Source: Lithodes maja (lineage: Eukaryota; Arthropoda; Malacostraca; Decapoda; Lithodidae). From it: a DNA stretch of 64,000 nt. The position numbers and the translations under genes are program-made. Under the pieces are notes generated by a model. The model was not told the origin of the DNA. It searched no databases and was given only the letters and a program-made list of their open reading frames with translations. How positions within the stretch are numbered: position 1 is the first letter of the stretch; every line of letters starts with the position of its first letter. Below are positions 44,739 through 55,194 of this stretch, piece after piece. The stretch covers positions 33,512 to 97,511 of the forward strand of contig JBAKBP010007682.1 in NCBI GenBank assembly GCA_037953745.1. Reading direction: 5' to 3'.

Positions 44739-45476
44739 GTAGGCGGACGGGTGAACCTTGAGAGACTGGGCGTGCAAAGCCTCAATATCAATGATAGTGT
44801 GATGACTGTGAGTAGTGTGGTGAAGGATTTGGGAGTTTTGGTTGATAGTGAACTGTCATTTAAAAACCAGATTAATCAAACAGTGCGAATCTCTGCCTAT
44901 CATCTGAGGAATATTGCTTTTGTGAGAAAATATCTGGATATTAATACAACCAAAATGTTGATCCACAATCATGTAATTAGTAAATTAGACTATTGTAATT
45001 CTCTATATTATCGACTACCAAATTACTTGCTACGAAAACTACAACTTATAATGAATAGAGCAGCAAGATTAATAAAGAGTTTACCATTCCGTGCGAGTAT
45101 AACGCCGGCATTAATTGACCTGCATTGGCTGCCGGTGAAAGCGAGGATCATATTCAAACTGTGTGTTATAGTGTATCAAGCTTTGAACTTTGGAAAGCCG
45201 GAATATGTGCGAGACTTATTGGAAGACTTCAATGTTGGCACTGATATGATGCTGAGACATGGCAACGTGCTGCATCAATTGAATGAGCCACGGTGCAATC
45301 ATGAATTTGGATTTAGGGCCTTCGAAAAGAGTGCACCGAGACTTTATAATAATCTACCAGTTAATGTGAAAAGGTGTGCGAACATAAAGGCCTTTAAAAA
45401 GTCACTAAAGGCACATTTGTTCAGGGAGTGTTATGACTTAGAAGATGGCACTGTGAGACAAAACTACAAGTGCTAG
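44739..45476 (+). pseudogene. LINE-E ORF2, C-terminal part
   Basis: Continues with VKDLGVLVDSELSFKNQI, LDYCNSLYY, MNRAARLI and LHWLPVKARI, the CR1-type C-terminal region, to a stop at 45474-45476. No further coding; the 3' UTR runs to 45540. Confidence 0.85.
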
Positions 45477-45560
45477 ATGGTTTAAAGGGCAGCTGCGACG
45501 AGCGTCACATCTAGTGACGGAGCGCGGCTGAGAAACTCCACACCAAGTAACAAGTAACAA

Positions 45561-46013
45561 GTAACCATAAAAGAGTATACGATGCCTATTAAATAATATT
45601 GTTAGCCATTTAATATTAGTTTTCTTTGTCAGACGATTCATAGAAAATTGTTTTTATGGGTAACTATTTATTTATGCCGAGATTTTACTCTGCATTTTTA
45701 TTTATTTAGCGTATTAAATTCCCTTTATAGATAATTTGATTACTGCTAATGCCTTAATATAATTAGGTGGATACTGATTTTTCATCCAAAAAGCAGTGAG
45801 ATAACGTCAGACAAAAACATAAGCTTCTCTACATTTTGAACGGAGGGAATATAATTAGATGCAGTAGGTCTTGTTCAAAACCTCACTAACCTTAAGAAGA
45901 GTAACATCGCAATTGATTTTCTCCCTGCACTATAGCGTTCAAGTGACTTTTTCTGTATTATAACTTATTTGTTATATCATTGTAGTGTTTCCGTGATAAA
46001 CTATTACTTCAAA
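45561..46013 (+). promoter_or_regulatory. upstream region of kinase, right copy
   Basis: Mirror of 30108-30560. The conserved AT-rich leader with GAATATAATTAG about 160 bases upstream of the ATG may act as a promoter. Unproved. Confidence 0.35.
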
Positions 46014-46772
46014 ATGATCCACGAGGTTAAAATTGTGTCAAACGCTCATATTGAGGCCAACACCGAGCAGATTAAGAAGCTCGGGGAAGGAAGCAACGGT
46101 GTTGTCTATTTGGTGATTTATAAGAATGATCTAGCCTGTTTGAAATTGGGTAAGAGAGGCCTTCCCCAATTGGGTACGTTTATGGAGGAAGCTAGCATGT
46201 TAGAAAAAGCTGATGGTACTGGTGGGGTTCCCAAATTGTTATTGGTAGCCAATGACGCCCCAATGCTTGTGACCTCTTACTGTCCCTATCCTGACCTGTA
46301 TGATGTGATGGAGAACCCGGTCTCTCAGCAACATTGTGTACAGATCTATAGGGCTGTAGCCAAAGCACTGGATGACCTGCACCGTGCTGGTGTAAGTCAT
46401 AATGACTTTAAGGACGATAATGTTCTGATAGATGTTAATGGACCTCATGCCTATCTCATTGACTTGGGCAGAAGTTGTCATATCGGCGAGGCACCAGAAA
46501 CCTTTAAAAATAAGGATGCTGACCGGCACAAGCTGTTTCCTTTCTACGACTTTCATCTTTGGTGTGGAAACATTGCTCTGCCTCACTCCGACGTTTACTC
46601 GCTTGGCTTTTCTATGAAGGAAACATTGGAGTACATTGATTCAACTGGACTGTTCATTCTTGATGAGAATATTTCATGTTTATTTGATAGCATGATTAAT
46701 ACAGATGTTGAGGCTCGACCATCTCTGCAGCAGGTCATGGCTTCCCTTGATAACTATCTTGGGGACAATTAA
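46014..46772 (+). CDS. intronless protein kinase, right copy
   Basis: Second copy of the 252-residue kinase, same start (AAAATGATCC) and motifs: GEGSNG, lysine 44, HND 129-131, Asn 136, DLG 150-152, DVYSLG, Arg 235. Two residue differences from the left copy (Ser 61, Thr 69). Both copies are open over the full length despite lying among decayed elements, which suggests selection, recent duplication or both. Possible gene conversion between arms. Function unknown beyond kinase fold; phosphotransfer from ATP to protein is inferred. Confidence 0.8.
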   Translation: MIHEVKIVSNAHIEANTEQIKKLGEGSNGVVYLVIYKNDLACLKLGKRGLPQLGTFMEEASMLEKADGTGGVPKLLLVANDAPMLVTSYCPYPDLYDVMENPVSQQHCVQIYRAVAKALDDLHRAGVSHNDFKDDNVLIDVNGPHAYLIDLGRSCHIGEAPETFKNKDADRHKLFPFYDFHLWCGNIALPHSDVYSLGFSMKETLEYIDSTGLFILDENISCLFDSMINTDVEARPSLQQVMASLDNYLGDN

Positions 46773-47019
46773 TCATATAAAATACCCTTGTCTTTGCTCT
46801 GTCTAGGCTACATCAAATTGGAAGTATGTCACACCAATTTATTTCAGTCTCCCACACGAAAGCAGCGACAATTATATATAGGATTTACTCTTGTTATTTT
46901 AGTTATAAATATGTATAGACACGGACAGCTAATACACAGACTTTAACTATGTTTTGATAGTATAAGACTGTGTATATTTTGCTGGCCACTATATACTCAT
47001 ACATAGCTAAAATAACATG

Positions 47020-47025
47020 AATAAA
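47020..47025 (+). terminator. polyadenylation signal AATAAA, right kinase
   Basis: AATAAA about 250 bases past the stop codon, mirrored in the left arm. Confidence 0.4.
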
Positions 47026-47175
47026 AGTATGTTTGTCCCAGGTGGACGTGTGGACAACTGTACCTTTGACTATACTGTGTACACATTAACTAGGCAGCCT
47101 ATTGTAAAGTCAGTGAAAATAGGTTAGCCTAAACTGAACAAGATGCGGAAATACACGACTACCAGGCTAAGTGGG

Positions 47176-47251
47176 GCACCTTTATTAGTCTCGTGGTAAT
47201 GTGTCTGCCTCGTAATCCAAGGGTCCCGGGTTCGATTCCCACCCTGGGTGC
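47176..47251 (+). tRNA. tRNA-Thr-like sequence, probably pseudogene or SINE head (right arm)
   Basis: Identical in design to 28870-28945: tRNA-sized, box A and box B present, poor anticodon-stem pairing. Because it is in both arms it predates the duplication. Confidence 0.4.
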
Positions 47252-47431
47252 AGATATTAGGGGGGCTATTTCAACATCCAACAAAGTTTAGGTGTGTTGG
47301 TAAAATTGTCAAGATGGTTGAAAGTAAGATCGGAGCTCCATAACTCTCCTTACGGGCATGGTGTAAAAACCAAATCCTATATTACTACACCAGCTTATAT
47401 GACGGTAACTATTCTCTGTTTAATTTCATCT

Positions 47432-47620
47432 GATGGTAAATTGAATCCCTTAGCAGCTAATTTTATCGATATTTAATGGACAAATATGAAACTACTATGT
47501 CTCTGCATCATATTAAGACCAAGTTTATACAATTAGCACCATATCTCACTACAAAATCTTCAAAATCTTGATGGGAACTTTGCATTTTACCGTCAGTTGG
47601 AAAGAAACAGGATATAGTTA
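47432..47620. mobile_element. MITE-F copy in right arm
   Basis: Mirror of 28495-28710. Confidence 0.6.
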
Positions 47621-47762
47621 TGATGCGTTCCACTATGATCTGTCCTTAATGCGTTCAAGATACGATGACGCATTTTTTAGCTATTATACAGTACATTCCC
47701 TCCCTACACTCACATCGTATAAATGAGGAAGTGGCCGCCCACCGAAAAATTTATAAATTTAG

Positions 47763-47774
47763 CATATATATATA

Positions 47775-47826
<52 letters not shown>
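47763..47826. repeat. (AT)n microsatellite, right arm
   Basis: Different length and interruptions from the left-arm tract. Confidence 0.95.
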
Positions 47827-47830
<4 letters not shown>

Positions 47831-48019
47831 GATATATATATTTTATTTTTTTATTTTTTAAAATTATATTTTTGAGGGGGGAGAGGGAGGGGTGTTTTTT
47901 TTTTTTTTTTTTAATAGAGAGGAATTTGATGAGGCAATAGGGGGTATTTAGTCTAAGGTGAACACTAGAATCAATTGTTCTAATATAACATACACAATCA
48001 AAGTTCATTCATCCATGCT

Positions 48020-48487
48020 GATGGATGGTGTGGTGGAGTGGTCATGCCACTGGATTGGTAATCCAATGGACCCGGGTTCAAATCCCGATATGTCAATGGG
48101 AAGATATTATTGGGATTGAATTTGTGCTGTACCTAGTATCAGTGCATTACCACAAAGCCCACCAAAATGCCAAAAAAATACCCTCATTGTTCCCTGATTA
48201 AATAACACTGTTATGTTACAGGGGGACAATGCCTAGTGAGTTCACTGCTTAATAGGTGGCGTTCTGAGAGTGAGGGTCTGAGTCTGGAGGATGAGACAGT
48301 GAAGCACTTGAACGAAGCAACCAGCCACTTCAGAGATGGAGCTGCGTCGAGCCATGAATGGATGCTTCACATGTCTCACTCCCCAGACTGGAACAAGACC
48401 TCACAGGCTTCACCGTGTTGAGCGGTGGAATGTACAGACTCTCAGCCTATGCCCGAGAGGGAGTAGATGGAAAAAAAAAAAAAAAAA
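48020..48487 (+). mobile_element. SINE-2, full-length, with ATGCT target duplication
   Basis: Inserted at ATGCT (48015-48019 and 48488-48492); the left arm keeps the single empty copy (28120-28124, as AGCAT). Head GGTGTGGTGGAGTGGTCATG, box B GGGTTCAAATCCC, poly(A) at the end. Confidence 0.95.
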
Positions 48488-48657
48488 ATGCTAAACCCAA
48501 GAATCTTTTGATTCTTGGAAGTGATGAAGATAATGATGGTGAAGATGAAGAAATAAAGGAATAATAACAAACAAAAGCAAATTAAGCTTTTTAATGACGA
48601 TAATATACCAACAGATACCAAGCTCTAAACTGCCAGTGCCAAGATGAAAACAATGAC

Positions 48658-48890
48658 CTCAAGGGTGGTGACCTGTTTTGGTTCTGTCCTTTTCTATCTT
48701 TCTCTGGCTTGTATCCATTTGGCCCCATTCAGCCTACTGTTTTAAGACGTTTATCCCCATCCAGGCGTCAATTTTTTTACTGGTGAGCGGTAGCGAGCCA
48801 GCATATTTTTTATATTTGTTTGACAGCAGGCCAAATTTGTACATTTTTCGATAGAAAAATTTCTCCGGCAAAGCCGGATTTCTCCACTTG
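48658..48890. mobile_element. MITE-B half, right arm
   Basis: From the CAAGGGTGGTGACCTG end to the GGCAAAGCCGG hairpin, then joined to MITE-A. Marks the outer break of the duplication. Confidence 0.8.
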
Positions 48891-49204
48891 AGGGATTTTT
48901 TCTTGACCCCTTTCTCTCTCATGTCTAGCCCCATTGCTTTTGAGATTTTAAGATGTTTGCCCCATTAGTTTAGCGATTTTAAGAAGTTTCACCCCATTTA
49001 TGTCACTTTTAAGACCTTTCGTCCCATTTAGGTGTCGATTTTTTCCGGGCGAGCGATAGCGAGCCTGTAATTTAAGAGGAACCGGCCTTCGGCCGGGACA
49101 TTTTTCTACCGAAAAATGTACAAATTTATCTTGAAAAGGGGTCAAGGGGGTGTAATTTCAAGCTTGATGGAAGTCTAGGAAACACACTAAATATCTCCCC
49201 TTAA
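48891..49204 (-). mobile_element. MITE-A copy, nearly complete
   Basis: From ACTTGAGGGATTTTTTC to ATCTCCCCTTAA with the GGCCTTCGGCC hairpin. The first dozen bases are missing at the junction with MITE-B. Confidence 0.85.
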
Positions 49205-49380
49205 GTAAAGCATGGAGCACCAACCACAGAAATATAAACATCACTTAGTAGGAAGTAGTTTAGTGGTGAGAAATATCAAAGCTCTCGGAAAATATTTTAC
49301 AAACTTTCTGTCCACCTTTTGCGATACAGACATCAGGAATTTCAATATATTTTTGTTTAGAGGGTTACACATTTACTGTA

Positions 49381-50740
49381 TTAATTATGCAGGGTCCCTC
49401 ATTCATCTTCATTCTCTGTATTAATTATGCAGGGTCCCTCATTCATCTTCATTCACTGTATTAATTATGCAGGGTCCCTCATTCATCTTCATTCACTGTA
49501 TTAATTATGCAGGCTCCCTCATTCATCTTCATTCACTGTATTAATTATGCAGGGTCCCTCATTCATCTTCATTCACTGTATTAATTATGCAGGGTCCCTC
49601 ATTCATCTTCATTTACTGTATTAATTATGCAGGCTCCCTCATTCATCTTCATTCACTGTATTAATTATGCAGGCTCCCTCATTCATCTTCATTCACTGTA
49701 TTAATTATGCAGGGTCCCTCATTCATCTTCATTCACTGTATTAATTATGCAGGCTCCCTCATTCATCTTCATTCACTGTATTAATTATGCAGGGTCCCTC
49801 ATTCATCTTCATTCACTGTATTAATTATGCAGGGTCCCTCATTCATCTTCATTTACTGTATTAATTATGCAGGCTCCCTCATTCATCTTCATTCACTGTA
49901 TTAATTATGCAGGCTCCCTCATTCATCTTCATTCACTGTATTAATTATGCAGGGTCCCTCATTCATCTTCATTCACTGTATTAATTATGCAGGCTCCCTC
50001 ATTCATCTTCATTTACTGTATTAATTATGCAGGCTCCCTCATTCATCTTCATTCACTGTATTAATTATGCAGGCTCCCTCATTCATCTTCATTCACTGTA
50101 TTAATTATGCAGGGTCCCTCATTCATCTTCATTCACTGTATTAATTATGCAGGCTCCCTCATTCATCTTCATTTACTGTATTAATTATGCAGGGTCCCTC
50201 ATTCATCTTCATTCACTGTATTAATTATGCAGGGTCCCTCATTCATCTTCATTCACTGTATTAATTATGCAGGGTCCCTCATTCATCTTCATTCACTGTA
50301 TTAATGATGCAGGGTCCCTCATTCATCTTCATTTACTGTATTAATTATGCAGGGTCCCTCATTCATCTTCATTCACTGTATTAATTATGCAGGGTCCCTC
50401 ATTCATCTTCATTCACTGTATTAATTATGCAGGGTCCCTCATTCATCTTCATTCACTGTATTAATTATGCAGGGTCCCTCATTCATCTTCATTCACTGTA
50501 TTAATTATGCAGGGTCCCTCATTCATCTTCATTCACTGTATTAATTATGCAGGGTCCCTCATTCATCTTCATTCACTGTATTAATTATGCAGGGTCCCTC
50601 ATTCATCTTCATTCACTGTATTAATTATGCAGGCTCCCTCATTCATCTTCATTCACTGTATTAATTATGCAGGGTCCCTCATTCATCTTCATTCACTGTA
50701 TTAATTATGCAGGGTCCCTCATTCACCTTCATTCACTTAA
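49381..50740. repeat. 40-bp minisatellite, 34 units
   Basis: Unit TTAATTATGCAGGGTCCCTC plus ATTCATCTTCATTCACTGTA. Main variants are G or C after CAGG and C or T in ATTYACTGTA. Units 5-9 and 11-15 share the same variant order, so a 240-base higher-order period is suggested. Confidence 0.97.
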
Positions 50741-51006
50741 AGGGCAGGTTTTTAGGTTGTTCCCTAGACCTCTATCAAGCTAAAAACTACACCCCCTAGA
50801 CCCCCTTTCAAGATAAATTTGTACATTTTTCGGTAGAAAAATTTCCCGGCCGAAGGCCGGTTCCTCTTAAGTCTTAAAATTGACAGAAATTGGGCGAAAG
50901 TTCTTAAGATCGTCTAACTTATCTCCAAATCTTGAAAGCATTGGGGCTAAACATGAGGGAGAAAGGGGTCCAGAAAAAATTTCCTCCAGTGGAAATCTCC
51001 CCTTAA
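50737..51006 (+). mobile_element. MITE-A copy, internally deleted
   Basis: TTAAAGGGCAGGTTTTTAGG to ATCTCCCCTTAA. The GGCTCGCTATCGCTCGCC block is missing. Confidence 0.8.
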
Positions 51007-51196
51007 CCCCTCCGCATGTCCCCTCCCTCCTTGTGTATTTCGTTCTCACCCTTCTTACTCATTTCGTTAATTATTACGATTCATACTCATTTCATCCTCA
51101 TCCCTTTTCTTCATTTCGTTACCACCCTTTTTACTCATTTCATCCCCATCATTCTTACTCATTTCGTTTATCATCCGTCTTAGTTCATTATTTCAA

Positions 51197-51399
51197 TTAA
51201 TCCGGTATCACACGAGCCCCTTTTCCCTCAACACTGATCTGGCAGCTAACGAGGCACACATTACAAATATTTCGGTTACCTAAATTCATCTACCATCAGT
51301 CTAGTTTCCAATACCGGTGCAAAATATTCCAGAAATGTTGCCAGAAAATGTTGATCATCGAATGTTGACTTTAAAAGCTCTCGTGTGATACCGGCTTTA
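51197..51399 (-). mobile_element. MITE-E copy 2
   Basis: Opposite orientation to 26769-26985, with ends TTAATCCGGTATCACACGAG and CTCGTGTGATACCGGCTTTA. Confidence 0.8.
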
Positions 51400-51408
51400 C
51401 GGATGACC

Positions 51409-51432
51409 TATATATATATATATATATATATA
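51409..51432. repeat. (AT)n microsatellite
   Basis: About 24 bases of TA alternation. Confidence 0.9.
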
Positions 51433-51649
51433 GATCTTGTATCGCCTATATAAACTCGACTTATCACCTTCTAACTTCACTTCTCCTTGATAATGATGGC
51501 TGCGCCCATTGAAACGTCGGAACCATTTGCAAACCTCCTTTACCAACTTCCTGAAAATACCAGAAAAACTATACGAAAAATTGAGAGTATCAATAAAAAA
51601 CTCAATAATGCAAACTGTGCCTATTATTTTAATCTCACCTGCCTGAAAG

Positions 51650-51668
51650 AATATATATATATATATAT

Positions 51669-51750
<82 letters not shown>
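51650..51750. repeat. (AT)n microsatellite
   Basis: About 100 bases of AT alternation with ATTATATT interruptions; the open frame in it is not a gene. Confidence 0.95.
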
Positions 51751-51753
<3 letters not shown>

Positions 51754-51757
51754 CTTG

Positions 51758-52020
51758 TTAAGGGGAGATGGGTCGTTTTTTCTGGTCCCCCTTCTTCCTC
51801 ATGTTTAGCTCCATTAGTTTTCAGATTTTAAGACATTTGGCCCATTAGTTAGTCGATTTTAAAACCTTTCGTCCCATTTCTTTGTCAATATCAAGACACT
51901 GTGTCATTTAGGTGTCGATTTTTTCCTGGCGAGCAATAGCGAGCCTATAATTTAAGAGGAGCCGGGAAATTTTTCTATCGAAAAAATGTACACATTTATC
52001 TTAAAGGGGGGGGGGTCTAA

Positions 52021-52061
<41 letters not shown>

Positions 52062-52149
52062 AAGCTTGATGGAGGTCTAGCGAGGAAACTAGAAGATTAT
52101 ATAAATATATAAATAAATAGGCCTTAAAAATTAACCAGTGTCCCCTTAA
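51758..52149 (-). mobile_element. MITE-A copy with T-tract
   Basis: TTAAGGGGAGATGG to GTGTCCCCTTAA with landmarks TTTAGCTCCATTAGTTTTCAG and GAGCAATAGCGAGCC, and a long T run at 52028-52057. Confidence 0.85.
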
Positions 52150-53080
52150 GAACTGACCTTGTGCATACTTAACCTTCCACCAACTGTAATAATATGGGTT
52201 TGTATAATATTATAACACTGGCTGAAACAAAAGGGTAACAAAAATTTAGAGTATCAATTTGAATATATTTTAGAAGTTTTAATATTATGCTGCTCAACCA
52301 GAATACATTTTTAGAATATGCAGCAGAAATATGTGCGAAATGCCCCCCCCCCCCCCACAACAAAAAAAAAAACACACGCACACGCACACACACAAACCAA
52401 AATAATACACACAATTAAAAAATAAATTAAATTGGTTCGCAAAAAATATGATTTCATATTTATTATATACATCAATTTTGTTGCAGTCTTGTGTTTTATA
52501 ATATACACACGAATATTCATCAGTGTAGGCTAATGAATTCCTTCTTCACTCTAGTAACTCACTCATTTATCTCTCATCACATCCTTTACCCATTACGTCC
52601 CCATCCATCTTACTCATTTCTACCTCATTTTCCTCACTCATTCACTTAACTTACTCATTTCTCACCCACCCTCATAACTCATATAATTATCAGTTCTCAC
52701 TCATCCTACTAACTCATTTACTTAACTTACTAATTTCTCACCCATCCTCCTAACTCATATAATTTCTCAGTTCTCACTCATCCTACTAACTCATTTACTT
52801 AACTTACTCATTTCTCACCCATCCTACTCACTCATTCACTTAACTTACTCATTTCTCACCAATCCTCCTAACTCATTCACTTAACTTACTCATTTCTCAG
52901 CCACCCTCCTCATTCATTTACTTACCTTACTCATTTCTTACGCCCCTCACCACCTCCTAACTCATTTCCCGTCCAGTACTCGCGTCTTGGTCTCTTTTCG
53001 TCCCAGTCCTCTTCCAATTCCCCGCCTCATCTATCCGCGCTCCTCATGTCTTGTCTGGACTCGGTTTTTCAGAGGGCTGG
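52150..53080. repeat. AT-rich stretch and ACTCATTTAC degenerate repeat
   Basis: 52560-52960 consists of repeated CTTACTCATTTCTCACCCATCC-type phrases (irregular period). Nothing else recognised. Confidence 0.6.
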
Positions 53081-53084
53081 GAGG

Positions 53085-53238
53085 AGGAGGAGGGAGGTAG
53101 AAAGTGGTGGAGGGGAGGGGGGAGGGGTGAAGGAAATGAAGGGAAGATGGAGGAAGGGGGGAGGGATGTGAAGAAGGGAGGGAAGTGAAGGGGGGAGGAA
53201 GGGGGGAGGGAAGTGAAAGGGAGGGAAGCAAGGGAAAG
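53085..53238. repeat. GGGAGGAAG purine-rich tract
   Basis: About 150 bases of G/A on the plus strand, a candidate for unusual DNA structure (triplex, G-quadruplex). Confidence 0.85.
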
Positions 53239-53547
53239 TAAAGTAGAACACAATCCAGAATACAATGGTTGGTTCCTCAAATAACATCTAGGAAAATACT
53301 GAGTTATATACTGAGGTGATTCAAGTCATGTATATAAAAGGAGGGAGTCATTCATATATCTTGTGTCTGTTGCCCCGGAAATGTGTGCAAAACGCGTTAT
53401 TATTTCGGTGTCAGCACATGACGTCAGCAGCCAGCTGGTTTGGTGAGGGGTGCAAATGTCAGTTACACTCTACAGCTCCCTTGGGGTATCTCACACCCCA
53501 ATTCTCACTTTGGCTGTAGGCTATGTAACTCCGAAATTTAAGTTTTA

Positions 53548-53901
53548 ACCTGTCGTTTAAATGCCGAATTTTAATACACCTGTAGTGACTGTATAACCAT
53601 CATATTGTGTCTCGATAAATTCCCCATCATTTTATGGTTGATTTACAGTGATTTGACAGTATCTACATTTTTTAACAAATTTGTCTAATATATTGCATTT
53701 CTCTACTTCTCAACAGGTAATAAAAGTGTTTAACCTGTCGTTTAAATGCCCAAATTCCAATACACATGTTGGACTGTATAACCATCATATTGTGCATCGA
53801 TATATTCCCCATCATTTTATGGTTGATTTACAGTGATTTGACAGTATTTACCTTTTTATACAAATGTTTCTAATACATTGCGTTTCTCTACTTTTCAACA
53901 G
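53548..53901. repeat. tandem duplication of about 185 bases with splice-like ends
   Basis: Two units sharing TTTAACCTGTCGTTTAAATG, ACCATCATATTGTG and CCCCATCATTTTATGGTTG, each ending in a pyrimidine tract plus CAACAG followed by GTAA (AG at 53715-53716 and 53900-53901). Confidence 0.8.
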
Positions 53902-54025
53902 GTAAGCATGGATGTTCTGGATGTTCTGGGGTGCATAGTGAGTTCCCCCTTCATCAGGCCATCAGCCTCTGTGTTTCAATTAATTTGGTCAGTCATTTTG
54001 TTTTTATATAAATGTTTATATCAAG
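53902..54025 (+). other. candidate exon or recursive-splicing site
   Basis: The 3' splice-site look (TTTCTCTACTTTTCAACAG) sits directly before GTAAGC. Then 124 bases with an open frame containing ATGGATGTTCTGGATGTTC (SVILFLYKCLYQ at its end) lead to a strong donor TCAAG|GTAAGTTT (54026). Either a small exon of an unseen gene or a ratchet site. No homology known. Confidence 0.3.
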
Positions 54026-54352
54026 GTAAGTTTTTAATTAAAAAAATGTTATACCAAAGTACGGTCGAGGTTGATAGTGTTGTCAGATATTTCAGAAAGT
54101 TTCGGACACTGACTAATACTCTGAGGGATAAGCACTTTTCCCAGTAACTATGTACCTGCTAATTTTAATACTCATGAAAACTTGCTCAAATATGCTTCAG
54201 ATGATAGCCAGAAAGCCAAAGATTATTTTAGTACCATTGAAGGCTTAATATAGGTCATATATATATTTTTTACAAATATATTTATCCTAGGGGTTTGCTG
54301 TACCCCACTTCTTGGTGTTTGTCCCAACTACAGTAGCTTCTTGGTTCTAGGG
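54026..54352. other. unassigned
   Basis: AT-rich, no recognised feature. Confidence 0.3.
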
Positions 54353-54723
54353 TTAAGGGGAGACTGGCCGTTTGTTTGGTTTATTAATTCATTTATTCAT
54401 ATATTTTTTTTAGTTTCCTCCCTAGGCCTCCACCAAGCTTAGAAAAACATCCCCTAGACCCCTCTCCAAGATAAATTTGTACATTTTTCGGTAGAAAAAT
54501 GTCCCGGCCGAAGGCCGTTTCCTCTTAAAATTGGAGGCTGCTATCGCTCGCCAGGAAATAATCGACACTTAAATGGCACGAAAGGTCTTAAAATTTACAA
54601 CGAAATGGGGCGAAAGGTGTTAAAATCGCCAAACTAATGGGCCGAAGTTCTTATAATCTCAAAACTAGTGGGGCTAAACATTAGGGAGAAGGGGGTCCAG
54701 AAAAACGGTCTGCCTCCCCTTAA
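54353..54723 (+). mobile_element. MITE-A copy
   Basis: TTAAGGGGAGACTGG to TGCCTCCCCTTAA with all internal landmarks. Confidence 0.85.
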
Positions 54724-54786
54724 CTTTTCAATTGATCTTACTCGCTATCATCGGTGTACCCTCTGGCTTTATCGCCCCCCCCCCCC

Positions 54787-54787
<1 letters not shown>

Positions 54788-54864
<77 letters not shown>
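54788..54864. repeat. (CT)n microsatellite
   Basis: More than 70 bases of CT; open frames with Ser/Leu runs are not genes. Confidence 0.97.
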
Positions 54865-54870
<6 letters not shown>

Positions 54871-55143
54871 TGTGTTGTCTTGCAAACGGTACCATAATTA
54901 CAGTATATCCATTAAACTTCCAATCCAGTTACCTACATTCTTCCAAACAATGCTTCTCTGTATTGCATATGCCCCAGACATCATATATTATACAGTTCCC
55001 TTTTCCCTTTTCCGGAATAGTTCAGTCTTATTGTTGTTGCTTTTTTAACTGCTGCCCAATTACCGATCTTTTTTGAGAGGTATTAATGTTTGCTGTGATA
55101 ACACAAACTATTCTAGAACATTATGGATTACAACTTCACTCTG

Positions 55144-55187
55144 ATATATATACAGTACAGTATATATATATATATATATATATATAG
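55144..55187. repeat. (AT)n microsatellite
   Basis: TA alternation of about 40 bases. Confidence 0.9.
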
Positions 55188-55194
55188 AAGCAAT

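Larger units (their letters stand above)
42302..45560 (+). mobile_element. LINE-E, CR1-like, 5'-truncated, 10-bp target duplication, split by a SINE
   Basis: The 10-mer GTAACCATAA is at 42292-42301 and 45561-45570. The element ends in a (CAAGTAA)n tail. ORF2 starts inside the endonuclease, is stopped by TAG at 44348-44350, and is interrupted by SINE-2 at 44453-44738. The left arm shows the corresponding site without LINE-E. Confidence 0.9.
40921..48892 (+). repeat. right arm of large inverted duplication (with later insertions)
   Basis: Mirror of the left arm. Insertions unique to this arm: SINE-2 at 41716-42213, LINE-E at 42302-45560 and SINE-2 at 48020-48487. A 26-base indel lies at about 47630-47656 between ATGCGTT repeats. 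The outer break at about 48890 joins half of a MITE-B to a MITE-A lacking its first dozen bases. Confidence 0.9.

Noticed and set aside
45969..46013. 15-residue N-terminal extension of the kinase
   Set aside because: Begins at a TTG codon; the ATG at 46014 has a good context and begins the conserved protein.
29349..46772. Direct call of a viral kinase
   Set aside because: Motifs show a kinase but not its origin; no virus hallmark genes in the window.
49381..50740. Possible CRISPR-like array
   Set aside because: Contiguous 40-bp units without unique spacers; a minisatellite in eukaryotic DNA.
54668..55076. Two ORFs through (CT)n
   Set aside because: Open only because CT repeats encode Ser/Leu; MITE at the start.
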